A stretch of 64,000 nt of DNA from assembly GCF_023824195.1 (NCBI RefSeq), contig NZ_CP085442.1, positions 1,588,001 to 1,652,000 on the forward strand. The letters are read 5' to 3'. This document shows positions 47,658 to 55,953 of the stretch, in pieces. This DNA comes from Priestia megaterium (GTDB taxonomy: Bacteria; Bacillota; Bacilli; Bacillales; Bacillaceae_H). Each line of letters begins with the position of its first letter. The first letter of the stretch is position 1. The position numbers were made by a program, and so were the translations under genes. The notes beneath the pieces are model-generated. The model worked only from the letters and a program-made list of their open reading frames with translations. It searched no databases and was not told the DNA's origin.

Positions 47658-48416
47658 ATGTTTGATTTAAAAGAGAGAGTAGCAATTATTACTGGTAGCG
47701 GTTCCAAAAAAGGGATTGGACGTACAATCGCCCTGACACTTGCAGAACAAGGAGCTGCAGTTGTTATAGCAGATATCAATTTTGATGGTGTACAGGATAC
47801 AGTAAATGAAATAAAAGAAGCTGGTGGCAAAGCCTTAGGAATAGAGTTAAATGTAACAAGTAAAGATTCTTGCGATGCGATGGTTAGAAAAACACTTGAA
47901 GAATTCGGCAGAATTGATATTTTGATTAATAATGCAGGAATTTCTCAAAAAGTTACAGTTCAAGATATGACGCTCGAGGATATTACAAGAGTGTTTAACG
48001 TCAATATGTTTGGATTGTTTCTATGTACGCAAGCAGTATTAGAAACAATGAAAAATCAAAAGTATGGTCGAATTATAAGCCTGTCCTCTGTTTCAGCTAA
48101 AAGAGGTGGAGGAGTGTTTGGCGGACCGCACTACTCGGCATCTAAGGCAGCGGTATTAGGTTTTTCAAAGAACTTAGCGCGCGAGGTAGCTTTAGATGGT
48201 ATTACAGTTAACTGCGTAGCTCCTGGATTGGTTAATACAGAAATTTGGAAGTCCCTTCCCGAAGAAGATGCAAAGTCTGTGATCGATAGTATTCCTATGG
48301 GGAGACCAGGTGAAGTGAAAGAAATCGCGGCTACAATTGCATTCTTAGCTTCAGAAGAAGCTTCGTATATTACAGGAGAAGAAATTGATATAAACGGTGG
48401 CTCACATATGGATTGA
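47658..48416 (+). CDS. SDR family oxidoreductase
   Basis: This 252-aa classical short-chain dehydrogenase has the cofactor loop TGSGSKKGIGRTIALTLAEQ, NNAGI, the catalytic Ser in SLSSVSAKRGG, and Tyr-x-x-x-Lys in HYSASKAAVLGF. IADINFDG after strand 2 (Asp) favours NAD. It sits behind the transketolase genes in the same unit; an oxidation of a polyol or hydroxy-sugar to the ketose used downstream is the natural inference. ATG 47658 follows GGGGGA. Confidence 0.9.
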   Translation: MFDLKERVAIITGSGSKKGIGRTIALTLAEQGAAVVIADINFDGVQDTVNEIKEAGGKALGIELNVTSKDSCDAMVRKTLEEFGRIDILINNAGISQKVTVQDMTLEDITRVFNVNMFGLFLCTQAVLETMKNQKYGRIISLSSVSAKRGGGVFGGPHYSASKAAVLGFSKNLAREVALDGITVNCVAPGLVNTEIWKSLPEEDAKSVIDSIPMGRPGEVKEIAATIAFLASEEASYITGEEIDINGGSHMD

Positions 48417-48430
48417 TATTCAAGTTCGTT

Positions 48431-48470
48431 ATACAGGCATGCCATTATGGTATGCCTGTATGGCTGTTTA
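48431..48470 (+). terminator. Hairpin after the SDR gene
   Basis: A 14-bp stem with one G-U pair (48431-48444 with 48448-48461), followed by GGCTGTTTATT. The T tract is weak, so partial read-through into the regulator gene is possible. Confidence 0.65.
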
Positions 48471-48625
48471 TTGATAAAATCATTAGTAAAATGGGAAACT
48501 GACTACATAAATAAGGATTTTTTTGCTAGAAGATGCTAGGCTTGTTGCCCCTAAAAATAGAACAGTATATAATAAATTATGTCTACTTAATTATGAATAA
48601 AATGAGTTAATAATTATAGAGAGAA

Positions 48626-49336
48626 GTGATTTCCATTAGTTTTAATCCAGTTTCCAATAATAAATTATATATTCAAATTTATAATCAAATTCTTTCTGAA
48701 ATTCAATCTGGAGCGTTTCAAGTAGGAGATAAACTCCCTGCTGAAAGGGAGTTGTGTGAACAATTTGGTGTAAGTCGAGTGCCTGTTAGACAAGCCCTTA
48801 GCGCCCTAGAATTGAACGGTTTTATTTATTCTCGTCAAGGAGAAGGTGTATATGTTAAAGAGTTTCAGACAGAAGCTGAAAATTCTCAATCAACACTTTT
48901 AACGGAGTCTACCTCCCCTGAAGACATTGTGGAAGCAAGAATGAACATAGAGCCTCTTATTGTACGCTTTGCAGCTTTGAGAGCTACAGAAGAAGATATT
49001 AAAGAACTGCGTGCAACAATTGATAAGATGGAGGAAGAAACGAACGCAGGTGTGTATGTACCAGAAACAGATGAAGCGCTACATAATGGTATAGCGAAGG
49101 CTTCTCATAATGATTTATTTATTAGTATTATGGCAGCTATTAGCAATGCGATGAAACAGCAGGAAATGTGGAAGTTTATAAGAGATCGAACCGTCACTAG
49201 ACCTGACTACCGAGAAGTTAATTTTAATGAGCATAAATTACTCATTAATGCAATTGAACAACATAACGAAGAAGAAGCTGTGAGAATTATGAATTTTCAC
49301 ATGCATAATTTGTATGATCGTTATTGGAAAGCTTAA
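48626..49336 (+). CDS. GntR family regulator, FadR/FCD subfamily
   Basis: This 236-aa protein has a winged helix at about 8-75 (LYIQIYNQILSEIQSGAFQV, LPAERELCEQFGVSRVPVRQ) and an all-helical FCD domain at about 95-230. The FCD metal/ligand residues show as ARMNIEPLI, HNGIAKASHN and NEHKLLINAIEQHNEEEA. FadR-type repressors of sugar-acid and polyol clusters bind short palindromes; the GTATAC sites at 45734-45766 and 49566-49580 flank its own region and are the obvious targets. The start is GTG 48626 with a weak SD. Confidence 0.88.
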   Translation: MISISFNPVSNNKLYIQIYNQILSEIQSGAFQVGDKLPAERELCEQFGVSRVPVRQALSALELNGFIYSRQGEGVYVKEFQTEAENSQSTLLTESTSPEDIVEARMNIEPLIVRFAALRATEEDIKELRATIDKMEEETNAGVYVPETDEALHNGIAKASHNDLFISIMAAISNAMKQQEMWKFIRDRTVTRPDYREVNFNEHKLLINAIEQHNEEEAVRIMNFHMHNLYDRYWKA

Positions 49337-49378
49337 TTCCAACTAATTTTTTATTAGAATAATACCAAATATAGAGTT

Positions 49379-49408
49379 AAAAGGCAGCTAAAGTGTAGCT
49401 GTCTTTTT
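49379..49408 (+). terminator. Terminator behind GntR gene
   Basis: AAAAGGCAGCTA (49379-49390) with TAGCTGTCTTTTT (49396-49408). An alternative hairpin GCTGTCTTTT/AAAAGACAGC (49398-49425) overlaps it. Confidence 0.8.
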
Positions 49409-49522
49409 GCTGTTGAAAAGACAGCATAAAATGAGCAAGATTCAGTGTTTTCTTTCCAAACAAACTGTATATTCCTTTTTCTTTTTAAGAAAGTTAAGAA
49501 AATATTTAATCTAATAATTATA

Positions 49523-49580
49523 TTGACAATTGGTAGGTATGTAAGTACACTGTTTATATAAGGTAACTTAGTATACAAGT
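49523..49580 (+). promoter_or_regulatory. Promoter and GntR operator of the MFS-PFK-RpiB unit
   Basis: TTGACA (49523-49528), 17-base spacer, TACACT (49546-49551); ACTTAGTATACAAGT at 49566-49580. The 15-mer is identical to the one at 45734, and the distance from the -10 is the same (20 bases). The second, inverted half seen at 45752 is absent here. It links this unit to the transketolase operon under one regulator. Confidence 0.78.
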
Positions 49581-50040
49581 AGCTAAATCTATAAAACGGA
49601 GGTAATGTAAATCTTAAAATTCATTATTCTTTACAGCTCGATATTTTTTGAAGAGATTAGCAGAAGGGTTCGGAAATGTAAGCGTTTTTTACCGTTATTG
49701 TGCATTACAAATGTTTTGGATTATTAGGATAGAAATTAGAAAGTAGATTTATAGTGTTTGCATATCGCTAGTAAGGTTTTGGTGTATGATATTTTCTAAT
49801 AGTTCTTACTTTTTTAAATGATAAATAATACAGGGGGATACTTCGCTTTTTCATTTTTTATATTTCCATATGAAAGGGATTACAGAAATAGGGACTAGAT
49901 TTACTGAGACTTAGAAATAGATCAATCATCTTTTATATAAACTTTTAATTCTTTCTGTCAATTAGCCTAGAGTAAAGACTCGGGGCAAAGACCGAAGAAC
50001 ATGAAGAGTAGAAAGATGGCAACCCAAGGGAGGAATTATT
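49581..50040 (+). other. Long leader of the MFS-PFK-RpiB unit
   Basis: 460 bases between the operator and the MFS start codon. A GGAGG at about 49599 precedes ATGTAA, a start directly followed by stop; no longer frame has a canonical start, though 49624-49750 contains protein-like runs (RLAEGFGNVSVFYRY). TGTAAGCGTTTTTTAC at 49677-49692 partly resembles a cre box. A decayed small gene or a regulatory leader are both possible. Confidence 0.35.
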
Positions 50041-51372
50041 TTGGATCCAATTAACTTAGAACGTTCAACTACTAAAAAAGTAACGTTAAGGCTCATTCCA
50101 TTTCTATTTTTATGTTTTACCATATCTATACTTGATCGAGTAAATATTGGATTTGCTGCATTACAAATGAATGAAGATTTAGGTTTTTCTAATGCTGTTT
50201 TTGGATTAGGGGCAGGGATTTTCTTTCTTGGCTATTTCCTTTTAGAAGTACCTGGCAGTGCTATGATGACGAAGGTCGGGGCTAGAAGATGGATTAGTAG
50301 AATAATGATTACATGGGCTGTAATTGCTATTTTAATGGCTTTTATACAAACACCATGGCAGTTTTATACAGCAAGATTTCTTTTAGGAGTTGCTGAAGCT
50401 AGCTTTTATCCTTGTATGGTCTTTTATCTAAGTGGTTTTTATCAAACAAAACATCATGCAAAAGCAATTGCTGGATTTATGATTGCGATCCCTGGTGCTA
50501 ATGCAATAGGATCTCCTCTTTCTACTTATTTATTAGGTATTGACTGGTTAAACATGGCTGGATGGCAATGGCTTTTCATTTTGGAAGCGATTCCAGCTTT
50601 AATCTTAGGTATTATATGTTTCTTCTATCTTGACGATAAGCTTGAGGATGTAAAATGGCTGACTAAAGAGGAGAAGAAATGGCTAATCGACGTTACAACA
50701 AAAGAAAAGTTAGAAAAACAGGAAGCCAAACACTATACATTCGCTCAGGCCTTAAAAGACCGTGACGTATTAACCTTATCCTTAGGGTACTTTTTCTGGA
50801 TGGTTGGCTACTATGGCATCGTCATGTTTTTACCAACAATCTCAGAAGGTTTATCTAAAACTACTTCTCTTAGTACGCATGCTATGGGTTGGATTTTAGG
50901 ATTAATGTATGTTTGTGCAATGGTAACAATGATTTTGGTTAGTAATCACTCTGACAAGAAAAATGAAAGACGCTTTCACGTAGTTGCTTGTTTAGTAACA
51001 AGTGGAGTGGCATTGATTATTAGTAGCTACGTTGCAAGTACGAACATTGTTTTATCATTTGTATTCTTAACGATCAGCCTTTGCGGAGCGTTCGGAGCAT
51101 ATTCTCCGTTTTGGGCAATTCCACCGTCTTTCCTAACGGAAGCTGCTGCTGCAGGTGCCATTGCCCTTATTAATAGTATTGGTAATCTAGGCGGTTTCTT
51201 CGGACCTTACATCGTGGGATATATTAAAGATATGACAGGATCTTTTAATGCTAGTATGACATTTCTAGGTATTAGCATGTTTGTAGCTTCCTTTATAGTA
51301 GCCTTTTTACTAAAACAGTCAGGAAGAGCTATTAAAAAAAATACAATCGATCCATTAGAAAAAACTAGTTGA
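50041..51372 (+). CDS. MFS importer, anion:cation symporter (ACS) type
   Basis: This 443-aa protein has about 12 helices. The N-terminal LRLIPFLFLCFTISILDRVN IGFAALQM is the hallmark of the ACS family, which takes up sugar acids, tartrate, phthalate and similar organic anions. RRWISRIMITWAVIA follows as motif-A-like loop, and the central charged loop lies at about 200-235. The start is TTG 50041, seven bases after GGGAGG. It is the first gene of the second operator-controlled unit and should import the substrate of this pathway. Confidence 0.88.
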   Translation: MDPINLERSTTKKVTLRLIPFLFLCFTISILDRVNIGFAALQMNEDLGFSNAVFGLGAGIFFLGYFLLEVPGSAMMTKVGARRWISRIMITWAVIAILMAFIQTPWQFYTARFLLGVAEASFYPCMVFYLSGFYQTKHHAKAIAGFMIAIPGANAIGSPLSTYLLGIDWLNMAGWQWLFILEAIPALILGIICFFYLDDKLEDVKWLTKEEKKWLIDVTTKEKLEKQEAKHYTFAQALKDRDVLTLSLGYFFWMVGYYGIVMFLPTISEGLSKTTSLSTHAMGWILGLMYVCAMVTMILVSNHSDKKNERRFHVVACLVTSGVALIISSYVASTNIVLSFVFLTISLCGAFGAYSPFWAIPPSFLTEAAAAGAIALINSIGNLGGFFGPYIVGYIKDMTGSFNASMTFLGISMFVASFIVAFLLKQSGRAIKKNTIDPLEKTS

Positions 51373-51407
51373 CTCTTGTTTGAAAGAAAATTTGTGCTAC
51401 TAGGAGG

Positions 51408-51439
51408 GGCCGACAATTGGTTTTTAGCATCTGTCGGCC
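51408..51439 (+). terminator. Intra-operon hairpin
   Basis: GGCCGACA (51408-51415) with TGTCGGCC (51432-51439), followed by AACTTTCTT. GC-rich for this genome, placed between MFS and PFK genes; perhaps an attenuator or RNA-processing site. Confidence 0.5.
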
Positions 51440-51479
51440 AACTTTCTTAAATGGATAAGAATAGCAGGGGTGTATGGCA

Positions 51480-52436
51480 ATGATGAAGCTAGGAGTTTTA
51501 ACAAGTGGCGGAGACGCTCCAGGAATGAATGCTGCTATTAGAGCAGTAGTAAAAACAGCTAACTATCATAGCATAGAGGTAATGGGAATCGAGGGTGGTT
51601 ACCAAGGGTTAATAGAAGGTAAAATTCATAGATTAACCTCTACAGATGTAGATTATATTGCGGATAAAGGAGGGACATTTTTAAAAACCTCCCGGTGCGC
51701 AGAGTTTATGAAAGAGTCGGGCAGAATGAAAGCCTTAATTATATTAAAGGATTATGGAATTAATCATTTAGTGGTAATCGGTGGTGAAGGCTCTTTTAAA
51801 GGAACACAAAAATTACATCAATTAGGTGTAAATGTCATTGCTATACCGGCAACGATTGATAATGATTTATCTTACACAGATTATTCAATTGGATTTGATA
51901 CTACATTAAACACGATATTAGAATGCCTCGGTAAAATTAAGGATACAGATTTATCTCATGAAAAGACTACGATTGTAGAAGTTATGGGAAGATATTGCGG
52001 AGATTTAGCCCTGTACTCTGCTTTAGCAGGAGCTGGAGAAATTATTTCAACCCCAGAGAGAAAATTGGGCTTTGAAGAGATCTGCTTCAAGCTTAATGAG
52101 AAAATTAAAAATGGTAAAAAAGATAACCTAATCCTGATTACTGAAAAAATGTACGATATTCAAGACCTACAAAAATATGTCGAGGATAGATTAGATATTA
52201 GCGTAAGGACAAGTATATTGGGTTTCATTCAAAGAGGAGGACAACCGTCCGCATTTGATCGTATATTAGCAAGTAAAATGGGGATCACAGCAGTAGAATT
52301 ATTACTCAAAGGGTATTCTGGTAGAGCTGTAGGAATCAAAGAAAATGACTTAATTAATGTAGATATTGAAAAAGTTCATTCGAAGTTATCTAGTAACGAT
52401 GATAAATACAGCTTACTGGATACCATTCTAGCTTAA
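51480..52436 (+). CDS. Phosphofructokinase-family sugar kinase (divergent paralogue)
   Basis: This 318-aa protein has the length of bacterial PfkA and clear PFKA motifs: LGVLTSGGDAPGMNAAIRAV, then GGEGSFKG, IPATIDNDLSYTDYSIGFDT and VEVMGRYCGDLAL. It deviates at key points. GGDGS is GGEGS (the Gly linked to ATP rather than PPi use is kept), PGTIDND is PATIDND, and the usual T/S-A-R of the sugar site is TSRCAEF. Catalytic Asp of TIDND is present. It is therefore likely a kinase for a ketose phosphate or another sugar of this pathway rather than the housekeeping enzyme. I chose the ATG at 51480, nine bases after AGGGG. Confidence 0.85.
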   Translation: MMKLGVLTSGGDAPGMNAAIRAVVKTANYHSIEVMGIEGGYQGLIEGKIHRLTSTDVDYIADKGGTFLKTSRCAEFMKESGRMKALIILKDYGINHLVVIGGEGSFKGTQKLHQLGVNVIAIPATIDNDLSYTDYSIGFDTTLNTILECLGKIKDTDLSHEKTTIVEVMGRYCGDLALYSALAGAGEIISTPERKLGFEEICFKLNEKIKNGKKDNLILITEKMYDIQDLQKYVEDRLDISVRTSILGFIQRGGQPSAFDRILASKMGITAVELLLKGYSGRAVGIKENDLINVDIEKVHSKLSSNDDKYSLLDTILA

Positions 52437-52550
52437 GGATATCTTTTCTAACATACAATGATTTATCAAAATAGAGATAAAACGAATTTGTCTCTAAAGA
52501 AATGTATTTGAATACAAACGAATTTTTCTAATAAAAAGGAGGAAATAGAC

Positions 52551-52685
52551 ATGAATAAGCAGGTTAATGTAAAACAGGGAACTATCGTTTGTCAAGTATG
52601 TGGGAAAGTTATTGAGAATGTAGACAACTCTGAAGGGGTTAAAACATGGTACGGGAAGTGTTCTGAGGATTGTTCTAGGAAATAA
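52551..52685 (+). CDS. SR1P-like (GapA-binding peptide) small protein
   Basis: This 44-aa protein contains QGTIVCQVCGKVIENVDNSE and KTWYGKCSEDC. It matches the SR1P family pattern GTIVCQxC...YGxC..C, with four cysteines suited to one metal site. In B. subtilis SR1P is made from the small RNA SR1 and binds glyceraldehyde-3-phosphate dehydrogenase GapA. Here the gene has its own strong SD (AGGAGG eight bases before ATG) and lies between the PFK and RpiB genes. A paralogue dedicated to a sugar operon is unusual. It is too short for most gene finders. Confidence 0.78.
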   Translation: MNKQVNVKQGTIVCQVCGKVIENVDNSEGVKTWYGKCSEDCSRK

Positions 52686-52760
52686 CGTATCGGTAAAAAT
52701 AGACTCCAAAAATCATTAGAATTTTAATTAAGACTATAGCTGAACAAGGAGAGTAATCTT

Positions 52761-53225
52761 ATGAAAGTCATAATTGCTTCAGATCATGGTGGAATAAACA
52801 TTCGTAAAGAGATTATAAATCTACTAGAAGAAATGTCCATAATATATGAAGATCTAGGCTGTGAATGCAGTAGTTCAGTCGATTATCCGGATTATGCGAT
52901 TCCAGCTGCCCAAAAAGTAGCAAATGGAGAAGCCGATTTTGGAATTTTAATCTGCGGTACAGGAATTGGCATGAGTATTGCCGCTAATAAAGTAAAAGGA
53001 ATTCGTTGCGCACTCGTTCATGACGTGTTTTCAGCTAAAATGACGCGTGAACATAACGATACGAACATTTTAGCCATGGGGGAACGAGTAATTGGACCAG
53101 GTTTAGCTCGCAAAATTGCGAAGACTTGGTTAACAACCCAATTTGTCGGGGGCCGTCATGAAAATCGCATCTGTAAAATTACAGAATACGAAAATGTATC
53201 AGAATCTTCTCTTGAAAGAAAATAA
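52761..53225 (+). CDS. rpiB: RpiB/LacAB family sugar-phosphate isomerase
   Basis: This 154-aa protein has ASDHGGINIRKEI at the N-terminus, DYPDYAIPAAQKVANGEADF, and the catalytic-Cys loop LICGTGIGMSIAANKVKGIR, followed by HNDTNILAMGER. The C-terminal GGRHENRI replaces the usual GRHxRRV phosphate-binding arginine. RpiB-type enzymes isomerise ribose/ribulose-5-P, allose-6-P, galactose-6-P and tetrose phosphates. In this operon a tetrose or pentose phosphate made by the transketolase is likely. ATG 52761 has AAGGAGAG upstream; last gene of the unit. Confidence 0.88.
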   Translation: MKVIIASDHGGINIRKEIINLLEEMSIIYEDLGCECSSSVDYPDYAIPAAQKVANGEADFGILICGTGIGMSIAANKVKGIRCALVHDVFSAKMTREHNDTNILAMGERVIGPGLARKIAKTWLTTQFVGGRHENRICKITEYENVSESSLERK

Positions 53226-53231
53226 AGACAG

Positions 53232-53264
53232 AAAAGGCAAGAATCAATTTGATTCTTGCCTTTT
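53232..53264. terminator. Strong bidirectional terminator
   Basis: A 14-bp perfect stem (53232-53245 with 53251-53264), A-rich and T-rich edges. Ends the MFS-PFK-SR1P-RpiB unit. Confidence 0.88.
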
Positions 53265-53443
53265 CCTATTATTTCACTTACTGATATGATGATTATAGAC
53301 CCTAACAGAATAGCAAAACTAACCATTCCAATTTCCATACCAGTTAACCTTCCGTAAAAGCAGCTTATTATGACAACACTGAGACTAATTATTTTTGCAA
53401 TTAAAATAGATGTAATAAAATATGCCTGATTTATTCTTGGGAG
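53265..53443 (-). pseudogene. Possible membrane-protein fragment
   Basis: The minus strand from 53443 is open as INQAYFITSILIAKIISLSV, ending VSFAILLGSIIIISVSEIIG, two helices of membrane-protein character. It lacks a start with SD at its beginning (ATG 53338 lies in the middle) and it runs into the terminator of the opposite operon. Probably a relic; no family recognised. Confidence 0.3.
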
Positions 53444-53510
53444 TTAAAGAAGTTTGTTTGCTGATGAAGAAATCTGTACGGTTAGTATCTACATATAGGA
53501 GGAAGCGAAT

Positions 53511-53948
53511 ATGCAGGATAAAACGATTATAACAAAAGTTATGGCTTACATAACTAGGTTTAATGGTCATCATACAGAGTTATTAGTTTGCAAACACAAA
53601 GATTATCCAGAAGCAGGAATTCAAGTTCCAGCAGGTACTGTAGAACAGGGAGAAACAATTGAAGAAGCTTTATATAGGGAGGTCAAAGAAGAATCTGGAT
53701 TAATGGAGTTTTTATCGGTAACAAAATTGAAAACATATGTTTATCATCATGAAGGTAAAAGCCAGTATCATGAACGACATGTTTTTCAGTTAGAAGTTAA
53801 AGAAAAAACTGCAGAACGGTGGGAATATAAGGTTAATTCTAAAGGGGAAGATGCAGGATTAATCTTTTCGTACTATTGGGTTCCTATTCAAGCTATTCCC
53901 AAACTAGCTGTAAATCAAGATGATTGCATTAATCAGTTATTTTTATAG
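53511..53948 (+). CDS. Nudix hydrolase
   Basis: This 145-aa protein has the Nudix box GTVEQGETIEEALYREVKEE SGL, matching G-x5-E-x7-REUxEExGU with all acidic residues. It hydrolyses a nucleoside diphosphate linked to another group. ATG 53511 lies after AGGAGG. It stands alone. Substrate cannot be inferred; C-terminal part ERHVFQLEVKEKTAERWEYK is variable. Confidence 0.9.
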   Translation: MQDKTIITKVMAYITRFNGHHTELLVCKHKDYPEAGIQVPAGTVEQGETIEEALYREVKEESGLMEFLSVTKLKTYVYHHEGKSQYHERHVFQLEVKEKTAERWEYKVNSKGEDAGLIFSYYWVPIQAIPKLAVNQDDCINQLFL

Positions 53949-54198
53949 TTCTAAATTTATTAATAAGAGAAATATGTAGGTATCAAAGAGAATAAAAGTA
54001 ATTTTTATATTACATCAAACCGTCCAGATATACAGCAACGTTTTTTATCCATTTTCAATAAATTAGTGATGTTAAAAATGGTGTCGCTAAGTCAAATGAT
54101 TACCAAAATAAATGCAATGTTTTCTTAAGTTGTAAAATGAAAATATCTATCTCTTGATATACTTATCTAAAATCCCTACTAAAAGGAGAATAGGAAAC

Positions 54199-54582
54199 AT
54201 GCTTAATCAATTAAAGCGGTGGGCTAAAAAGTTAAAAAAGCAGCTATTTATCTTATACTTAGCTTATAAAGATGAACGAGTATCTTGGTATACCAAATTA
54301 TTTACTGCTTGTGTTGTTGCATATGCCTTCAGTCCAATCGATTTAATTCCTGATTTTATACCGGTTTTAGGCTATATTGACGATATAATCATTGTTCCTT
54401 TAGGAATTATGCTTGCTTTGAAGATGCTACCTACAAGTGTAATAGAGGACTGCGCAATAAAAGCAGAAGAGCTCATTCAAAATGAACGACCTAAAAATTG
54501 GGTTGCGGGTTCAATTATTATCATAGTATGGCTACTTATTTTTACGTGGAGCTGTTTTACTGTTTTTAAATTATTAAATTGA
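54199..54582 (+). CDS. YkvA-type DUF1232 membrane protein
   Basis: This 127-aa protein has the DUF1232 core WYTKLFTACVVAYAFSPIDL followed by IPDFIPVLGYIDDIIIVP. A basic amphipathic N-terminus (RWAKKLKKQ) and an extra C-terminal helix (about 103-123) are present. I chose ATG 54199, with AAAAGGAG upstream, over 54154. Function of the family is unknown; membrane association is clear. Confidence 0.85.
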   Translation: MLNQLKRWAKKLKKQLFILYLAYKDERVSWYTKLFTACVVAYAFSPIDLIPDFIPVLGYIDDIIIVPLGIMLALKMLPTSVIEDCAIKAEELIQNERPKNWVAGSIIIIVWLLIFTWSCFTVFKLLN

Positions 54583-54633
54583 ATGAACTCTTATCAAGAA
54601 AAAATATATTAGGTTTACTATCGATCGTTATGA

Positions 54634-54972
54634 TACAAAAAGGAAGCTAAACAATCTCTAGAGAGTTTATTTAGATATCAGGAAAACGTTAATGCGAAAA
54701 AAGACAGCCTGTTATTGCTGATTTTGACTCTTTATTCCGTAGTGGGTCAAATGCTTGGAATGGGGCTTGTAGTAAATGATTTTATCGGGAGAATCAAATG
54801 GAGAAATATACTTGCATACAATCCTGTAGAATATTTTGCATTAATCCTAGCAGCTAGCGGTGTCATAATCTCTCTGATACTAGGTATACAAAGTTTGTAT
54901 GGATGGATAATTGATCAAAGAAACCGAAAAAAATGGGTGAAACAGACTGTATTATCTTCAACAAAGGAATGA
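54634..54972 (+). pseudogene. Membrane protein lacking its N-terminus
   Basis: The frame from 54634 reads YKKEAKQSLESLFRYQENVN, then two helices (LLLLILTLYSVVGQMLGMGL and ALILAASGVIISLILGIQSL) and a basic tail ending at 54972. No start codon with SD occurs upstream; the first possible is TTG 54715, inside helix 1. An out-of-frame ATG at 54630 stops after six codons. Most likely the C-terminal part of a longer protein that lost its start, family unknown. Confidence 0.5.
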
Positions 54973-55030
54973 GAGCAGTCCTTTATTTCCTCCATATTTA
55001 TCTTAAAACAGAAACAAAGATCGTACCTTA

Positions 55031-55064
55031 ACCCATAGTTGATAACCATAGATATCAATTATGG
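55031..55064. repeat. Imperfect inverted repeat
   Basis: CCCATAGTTGATA and TATCAATTATGGG arms around 8 bases, between the truncated membrane gene and the convergent DUF2062 gene. Probably a weak terminator. Confidence 0.5.
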
Positions 55065-55173
55065 GCTAATTTATCTCTATCCCTTTTTAAAAAATGTTCA
55101 GTTATATCGCTTTACAATTAAAAATAAATGTTGAAATTGAGCTAATAATCCGTTTTTTTAGTGCGTTTTTTTA

Positions 55174-55638
55174 CTATCCATTTCTTATAGATGTAGTGTA
55201 AGAGGAAGCCTCTGAGTAACTAACAATATAAAGTATACTTCCAAATAAGAAGCTATTAAGAACCATTCCTGTTAAAAAATTCTTTCCTAATTTTGCTCCT
55301 AGTTCTAGTCGATTATCCAAATCTTCATCTGCATTCTGAAGCAAAGTTTGATCAAGGTCGATTGGAAATATATATCCTCCAACTACTGTATTCAAGTAAA
55401 ACATCAACGGAAAGGCCCACATAAAAAACATTCCACCAATGAGGCCTGCTATGCTGTTTCCTTTACATAATTTAGCTAAACCTACGGATATTATAAGGCC
55501 CAATCCAAAGGTAGGAACAAAGTTCACAACAGAACCTAGACTAAAACCTAGCGCAACTTTATGTGAATGATCTTTTAATCTTAATAGTTTAATAAGTAAG
55601 TATTTAAACCGGCGCTTCAAAAACACTAATTTGCTCAC
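55174..55638 (-). CDS. DUF2062 membrane protein
   Basis: This 154-aa protein starts with basic KLVFLKRRFKYLLIKLLRLK, followed by VALGFSLGSVVNFVPTFGLG, the conserved DUF2062 glycine-rich part, and three or four helices. The start is GTG 55638, six bases after AGGAGG. DUF2062 proteins are often found with DUF1232 or glycosyltransferase genes, but their function is unknown. Confidence 0.85.
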   Translation of the reverse strand: MSKLVFLKRRFKYLLIKLLRLKDHSHKVALGFSLGSVVNFVPTFGLGLIISVGLAKLCKGNSIAGLIGGMFFMWAFPLMFYLNTVVGGYIFPIDLDQTLLQNADEDLDNRLELGAKLGKNFLTGMVLNSFLFGSILYIVSYSEASSYTTSIRNG

Positions 55639-55953
55639 ATTATTCCTCCTATCTCTTTACGCTGGCATCCTATCTTTCCTTTAGGTGTCCACCATTATAG
55701 AAAGGTGTTTTATTGTATTCAAGATTTAGCGTCATATAAGTAAAAAGAAAAATGAGGTTAAAGAACAACAGGCTTAACCATTATAAGTATATTTATACTT
55801 TATATGACAAAACAAATAATTACCTCCTAATAAATCAAGTGATTTTTGAAAATGTCACAAAAAATTCATAAATAGGTTGTTTCTTTTCTATTTCTCCCTG
55901 CTAAAATTTTATAGTCAAGAACAAGAAAAATATAACATCGGGGGATATACTTA
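55639..55953. other. Gene-free stretch with a small palindrome
   Basis: A divergent promoter region. It contains the perfect inverted repeat AAGTATATTTATACTT at 55785-55800, possibly an operator for the DUF2062 or the hydrolase gene. No reading frame is supported. Confidence 0.45.

Noticed and set aside
49676..49693. cre-like sequence in the leader of the MFS-PFK unit
   Set aside because: The left half fits, but the required CA at the right end is missing, so catabolite control cannot be claimed.
53156..53338. 60-aa minus-strand frame from ATG 53338
   Set aside because: It runs through the operon terminator and antisense to rpiB; only the upstream part looks like a membrane-protein relic, listed with low confidence.
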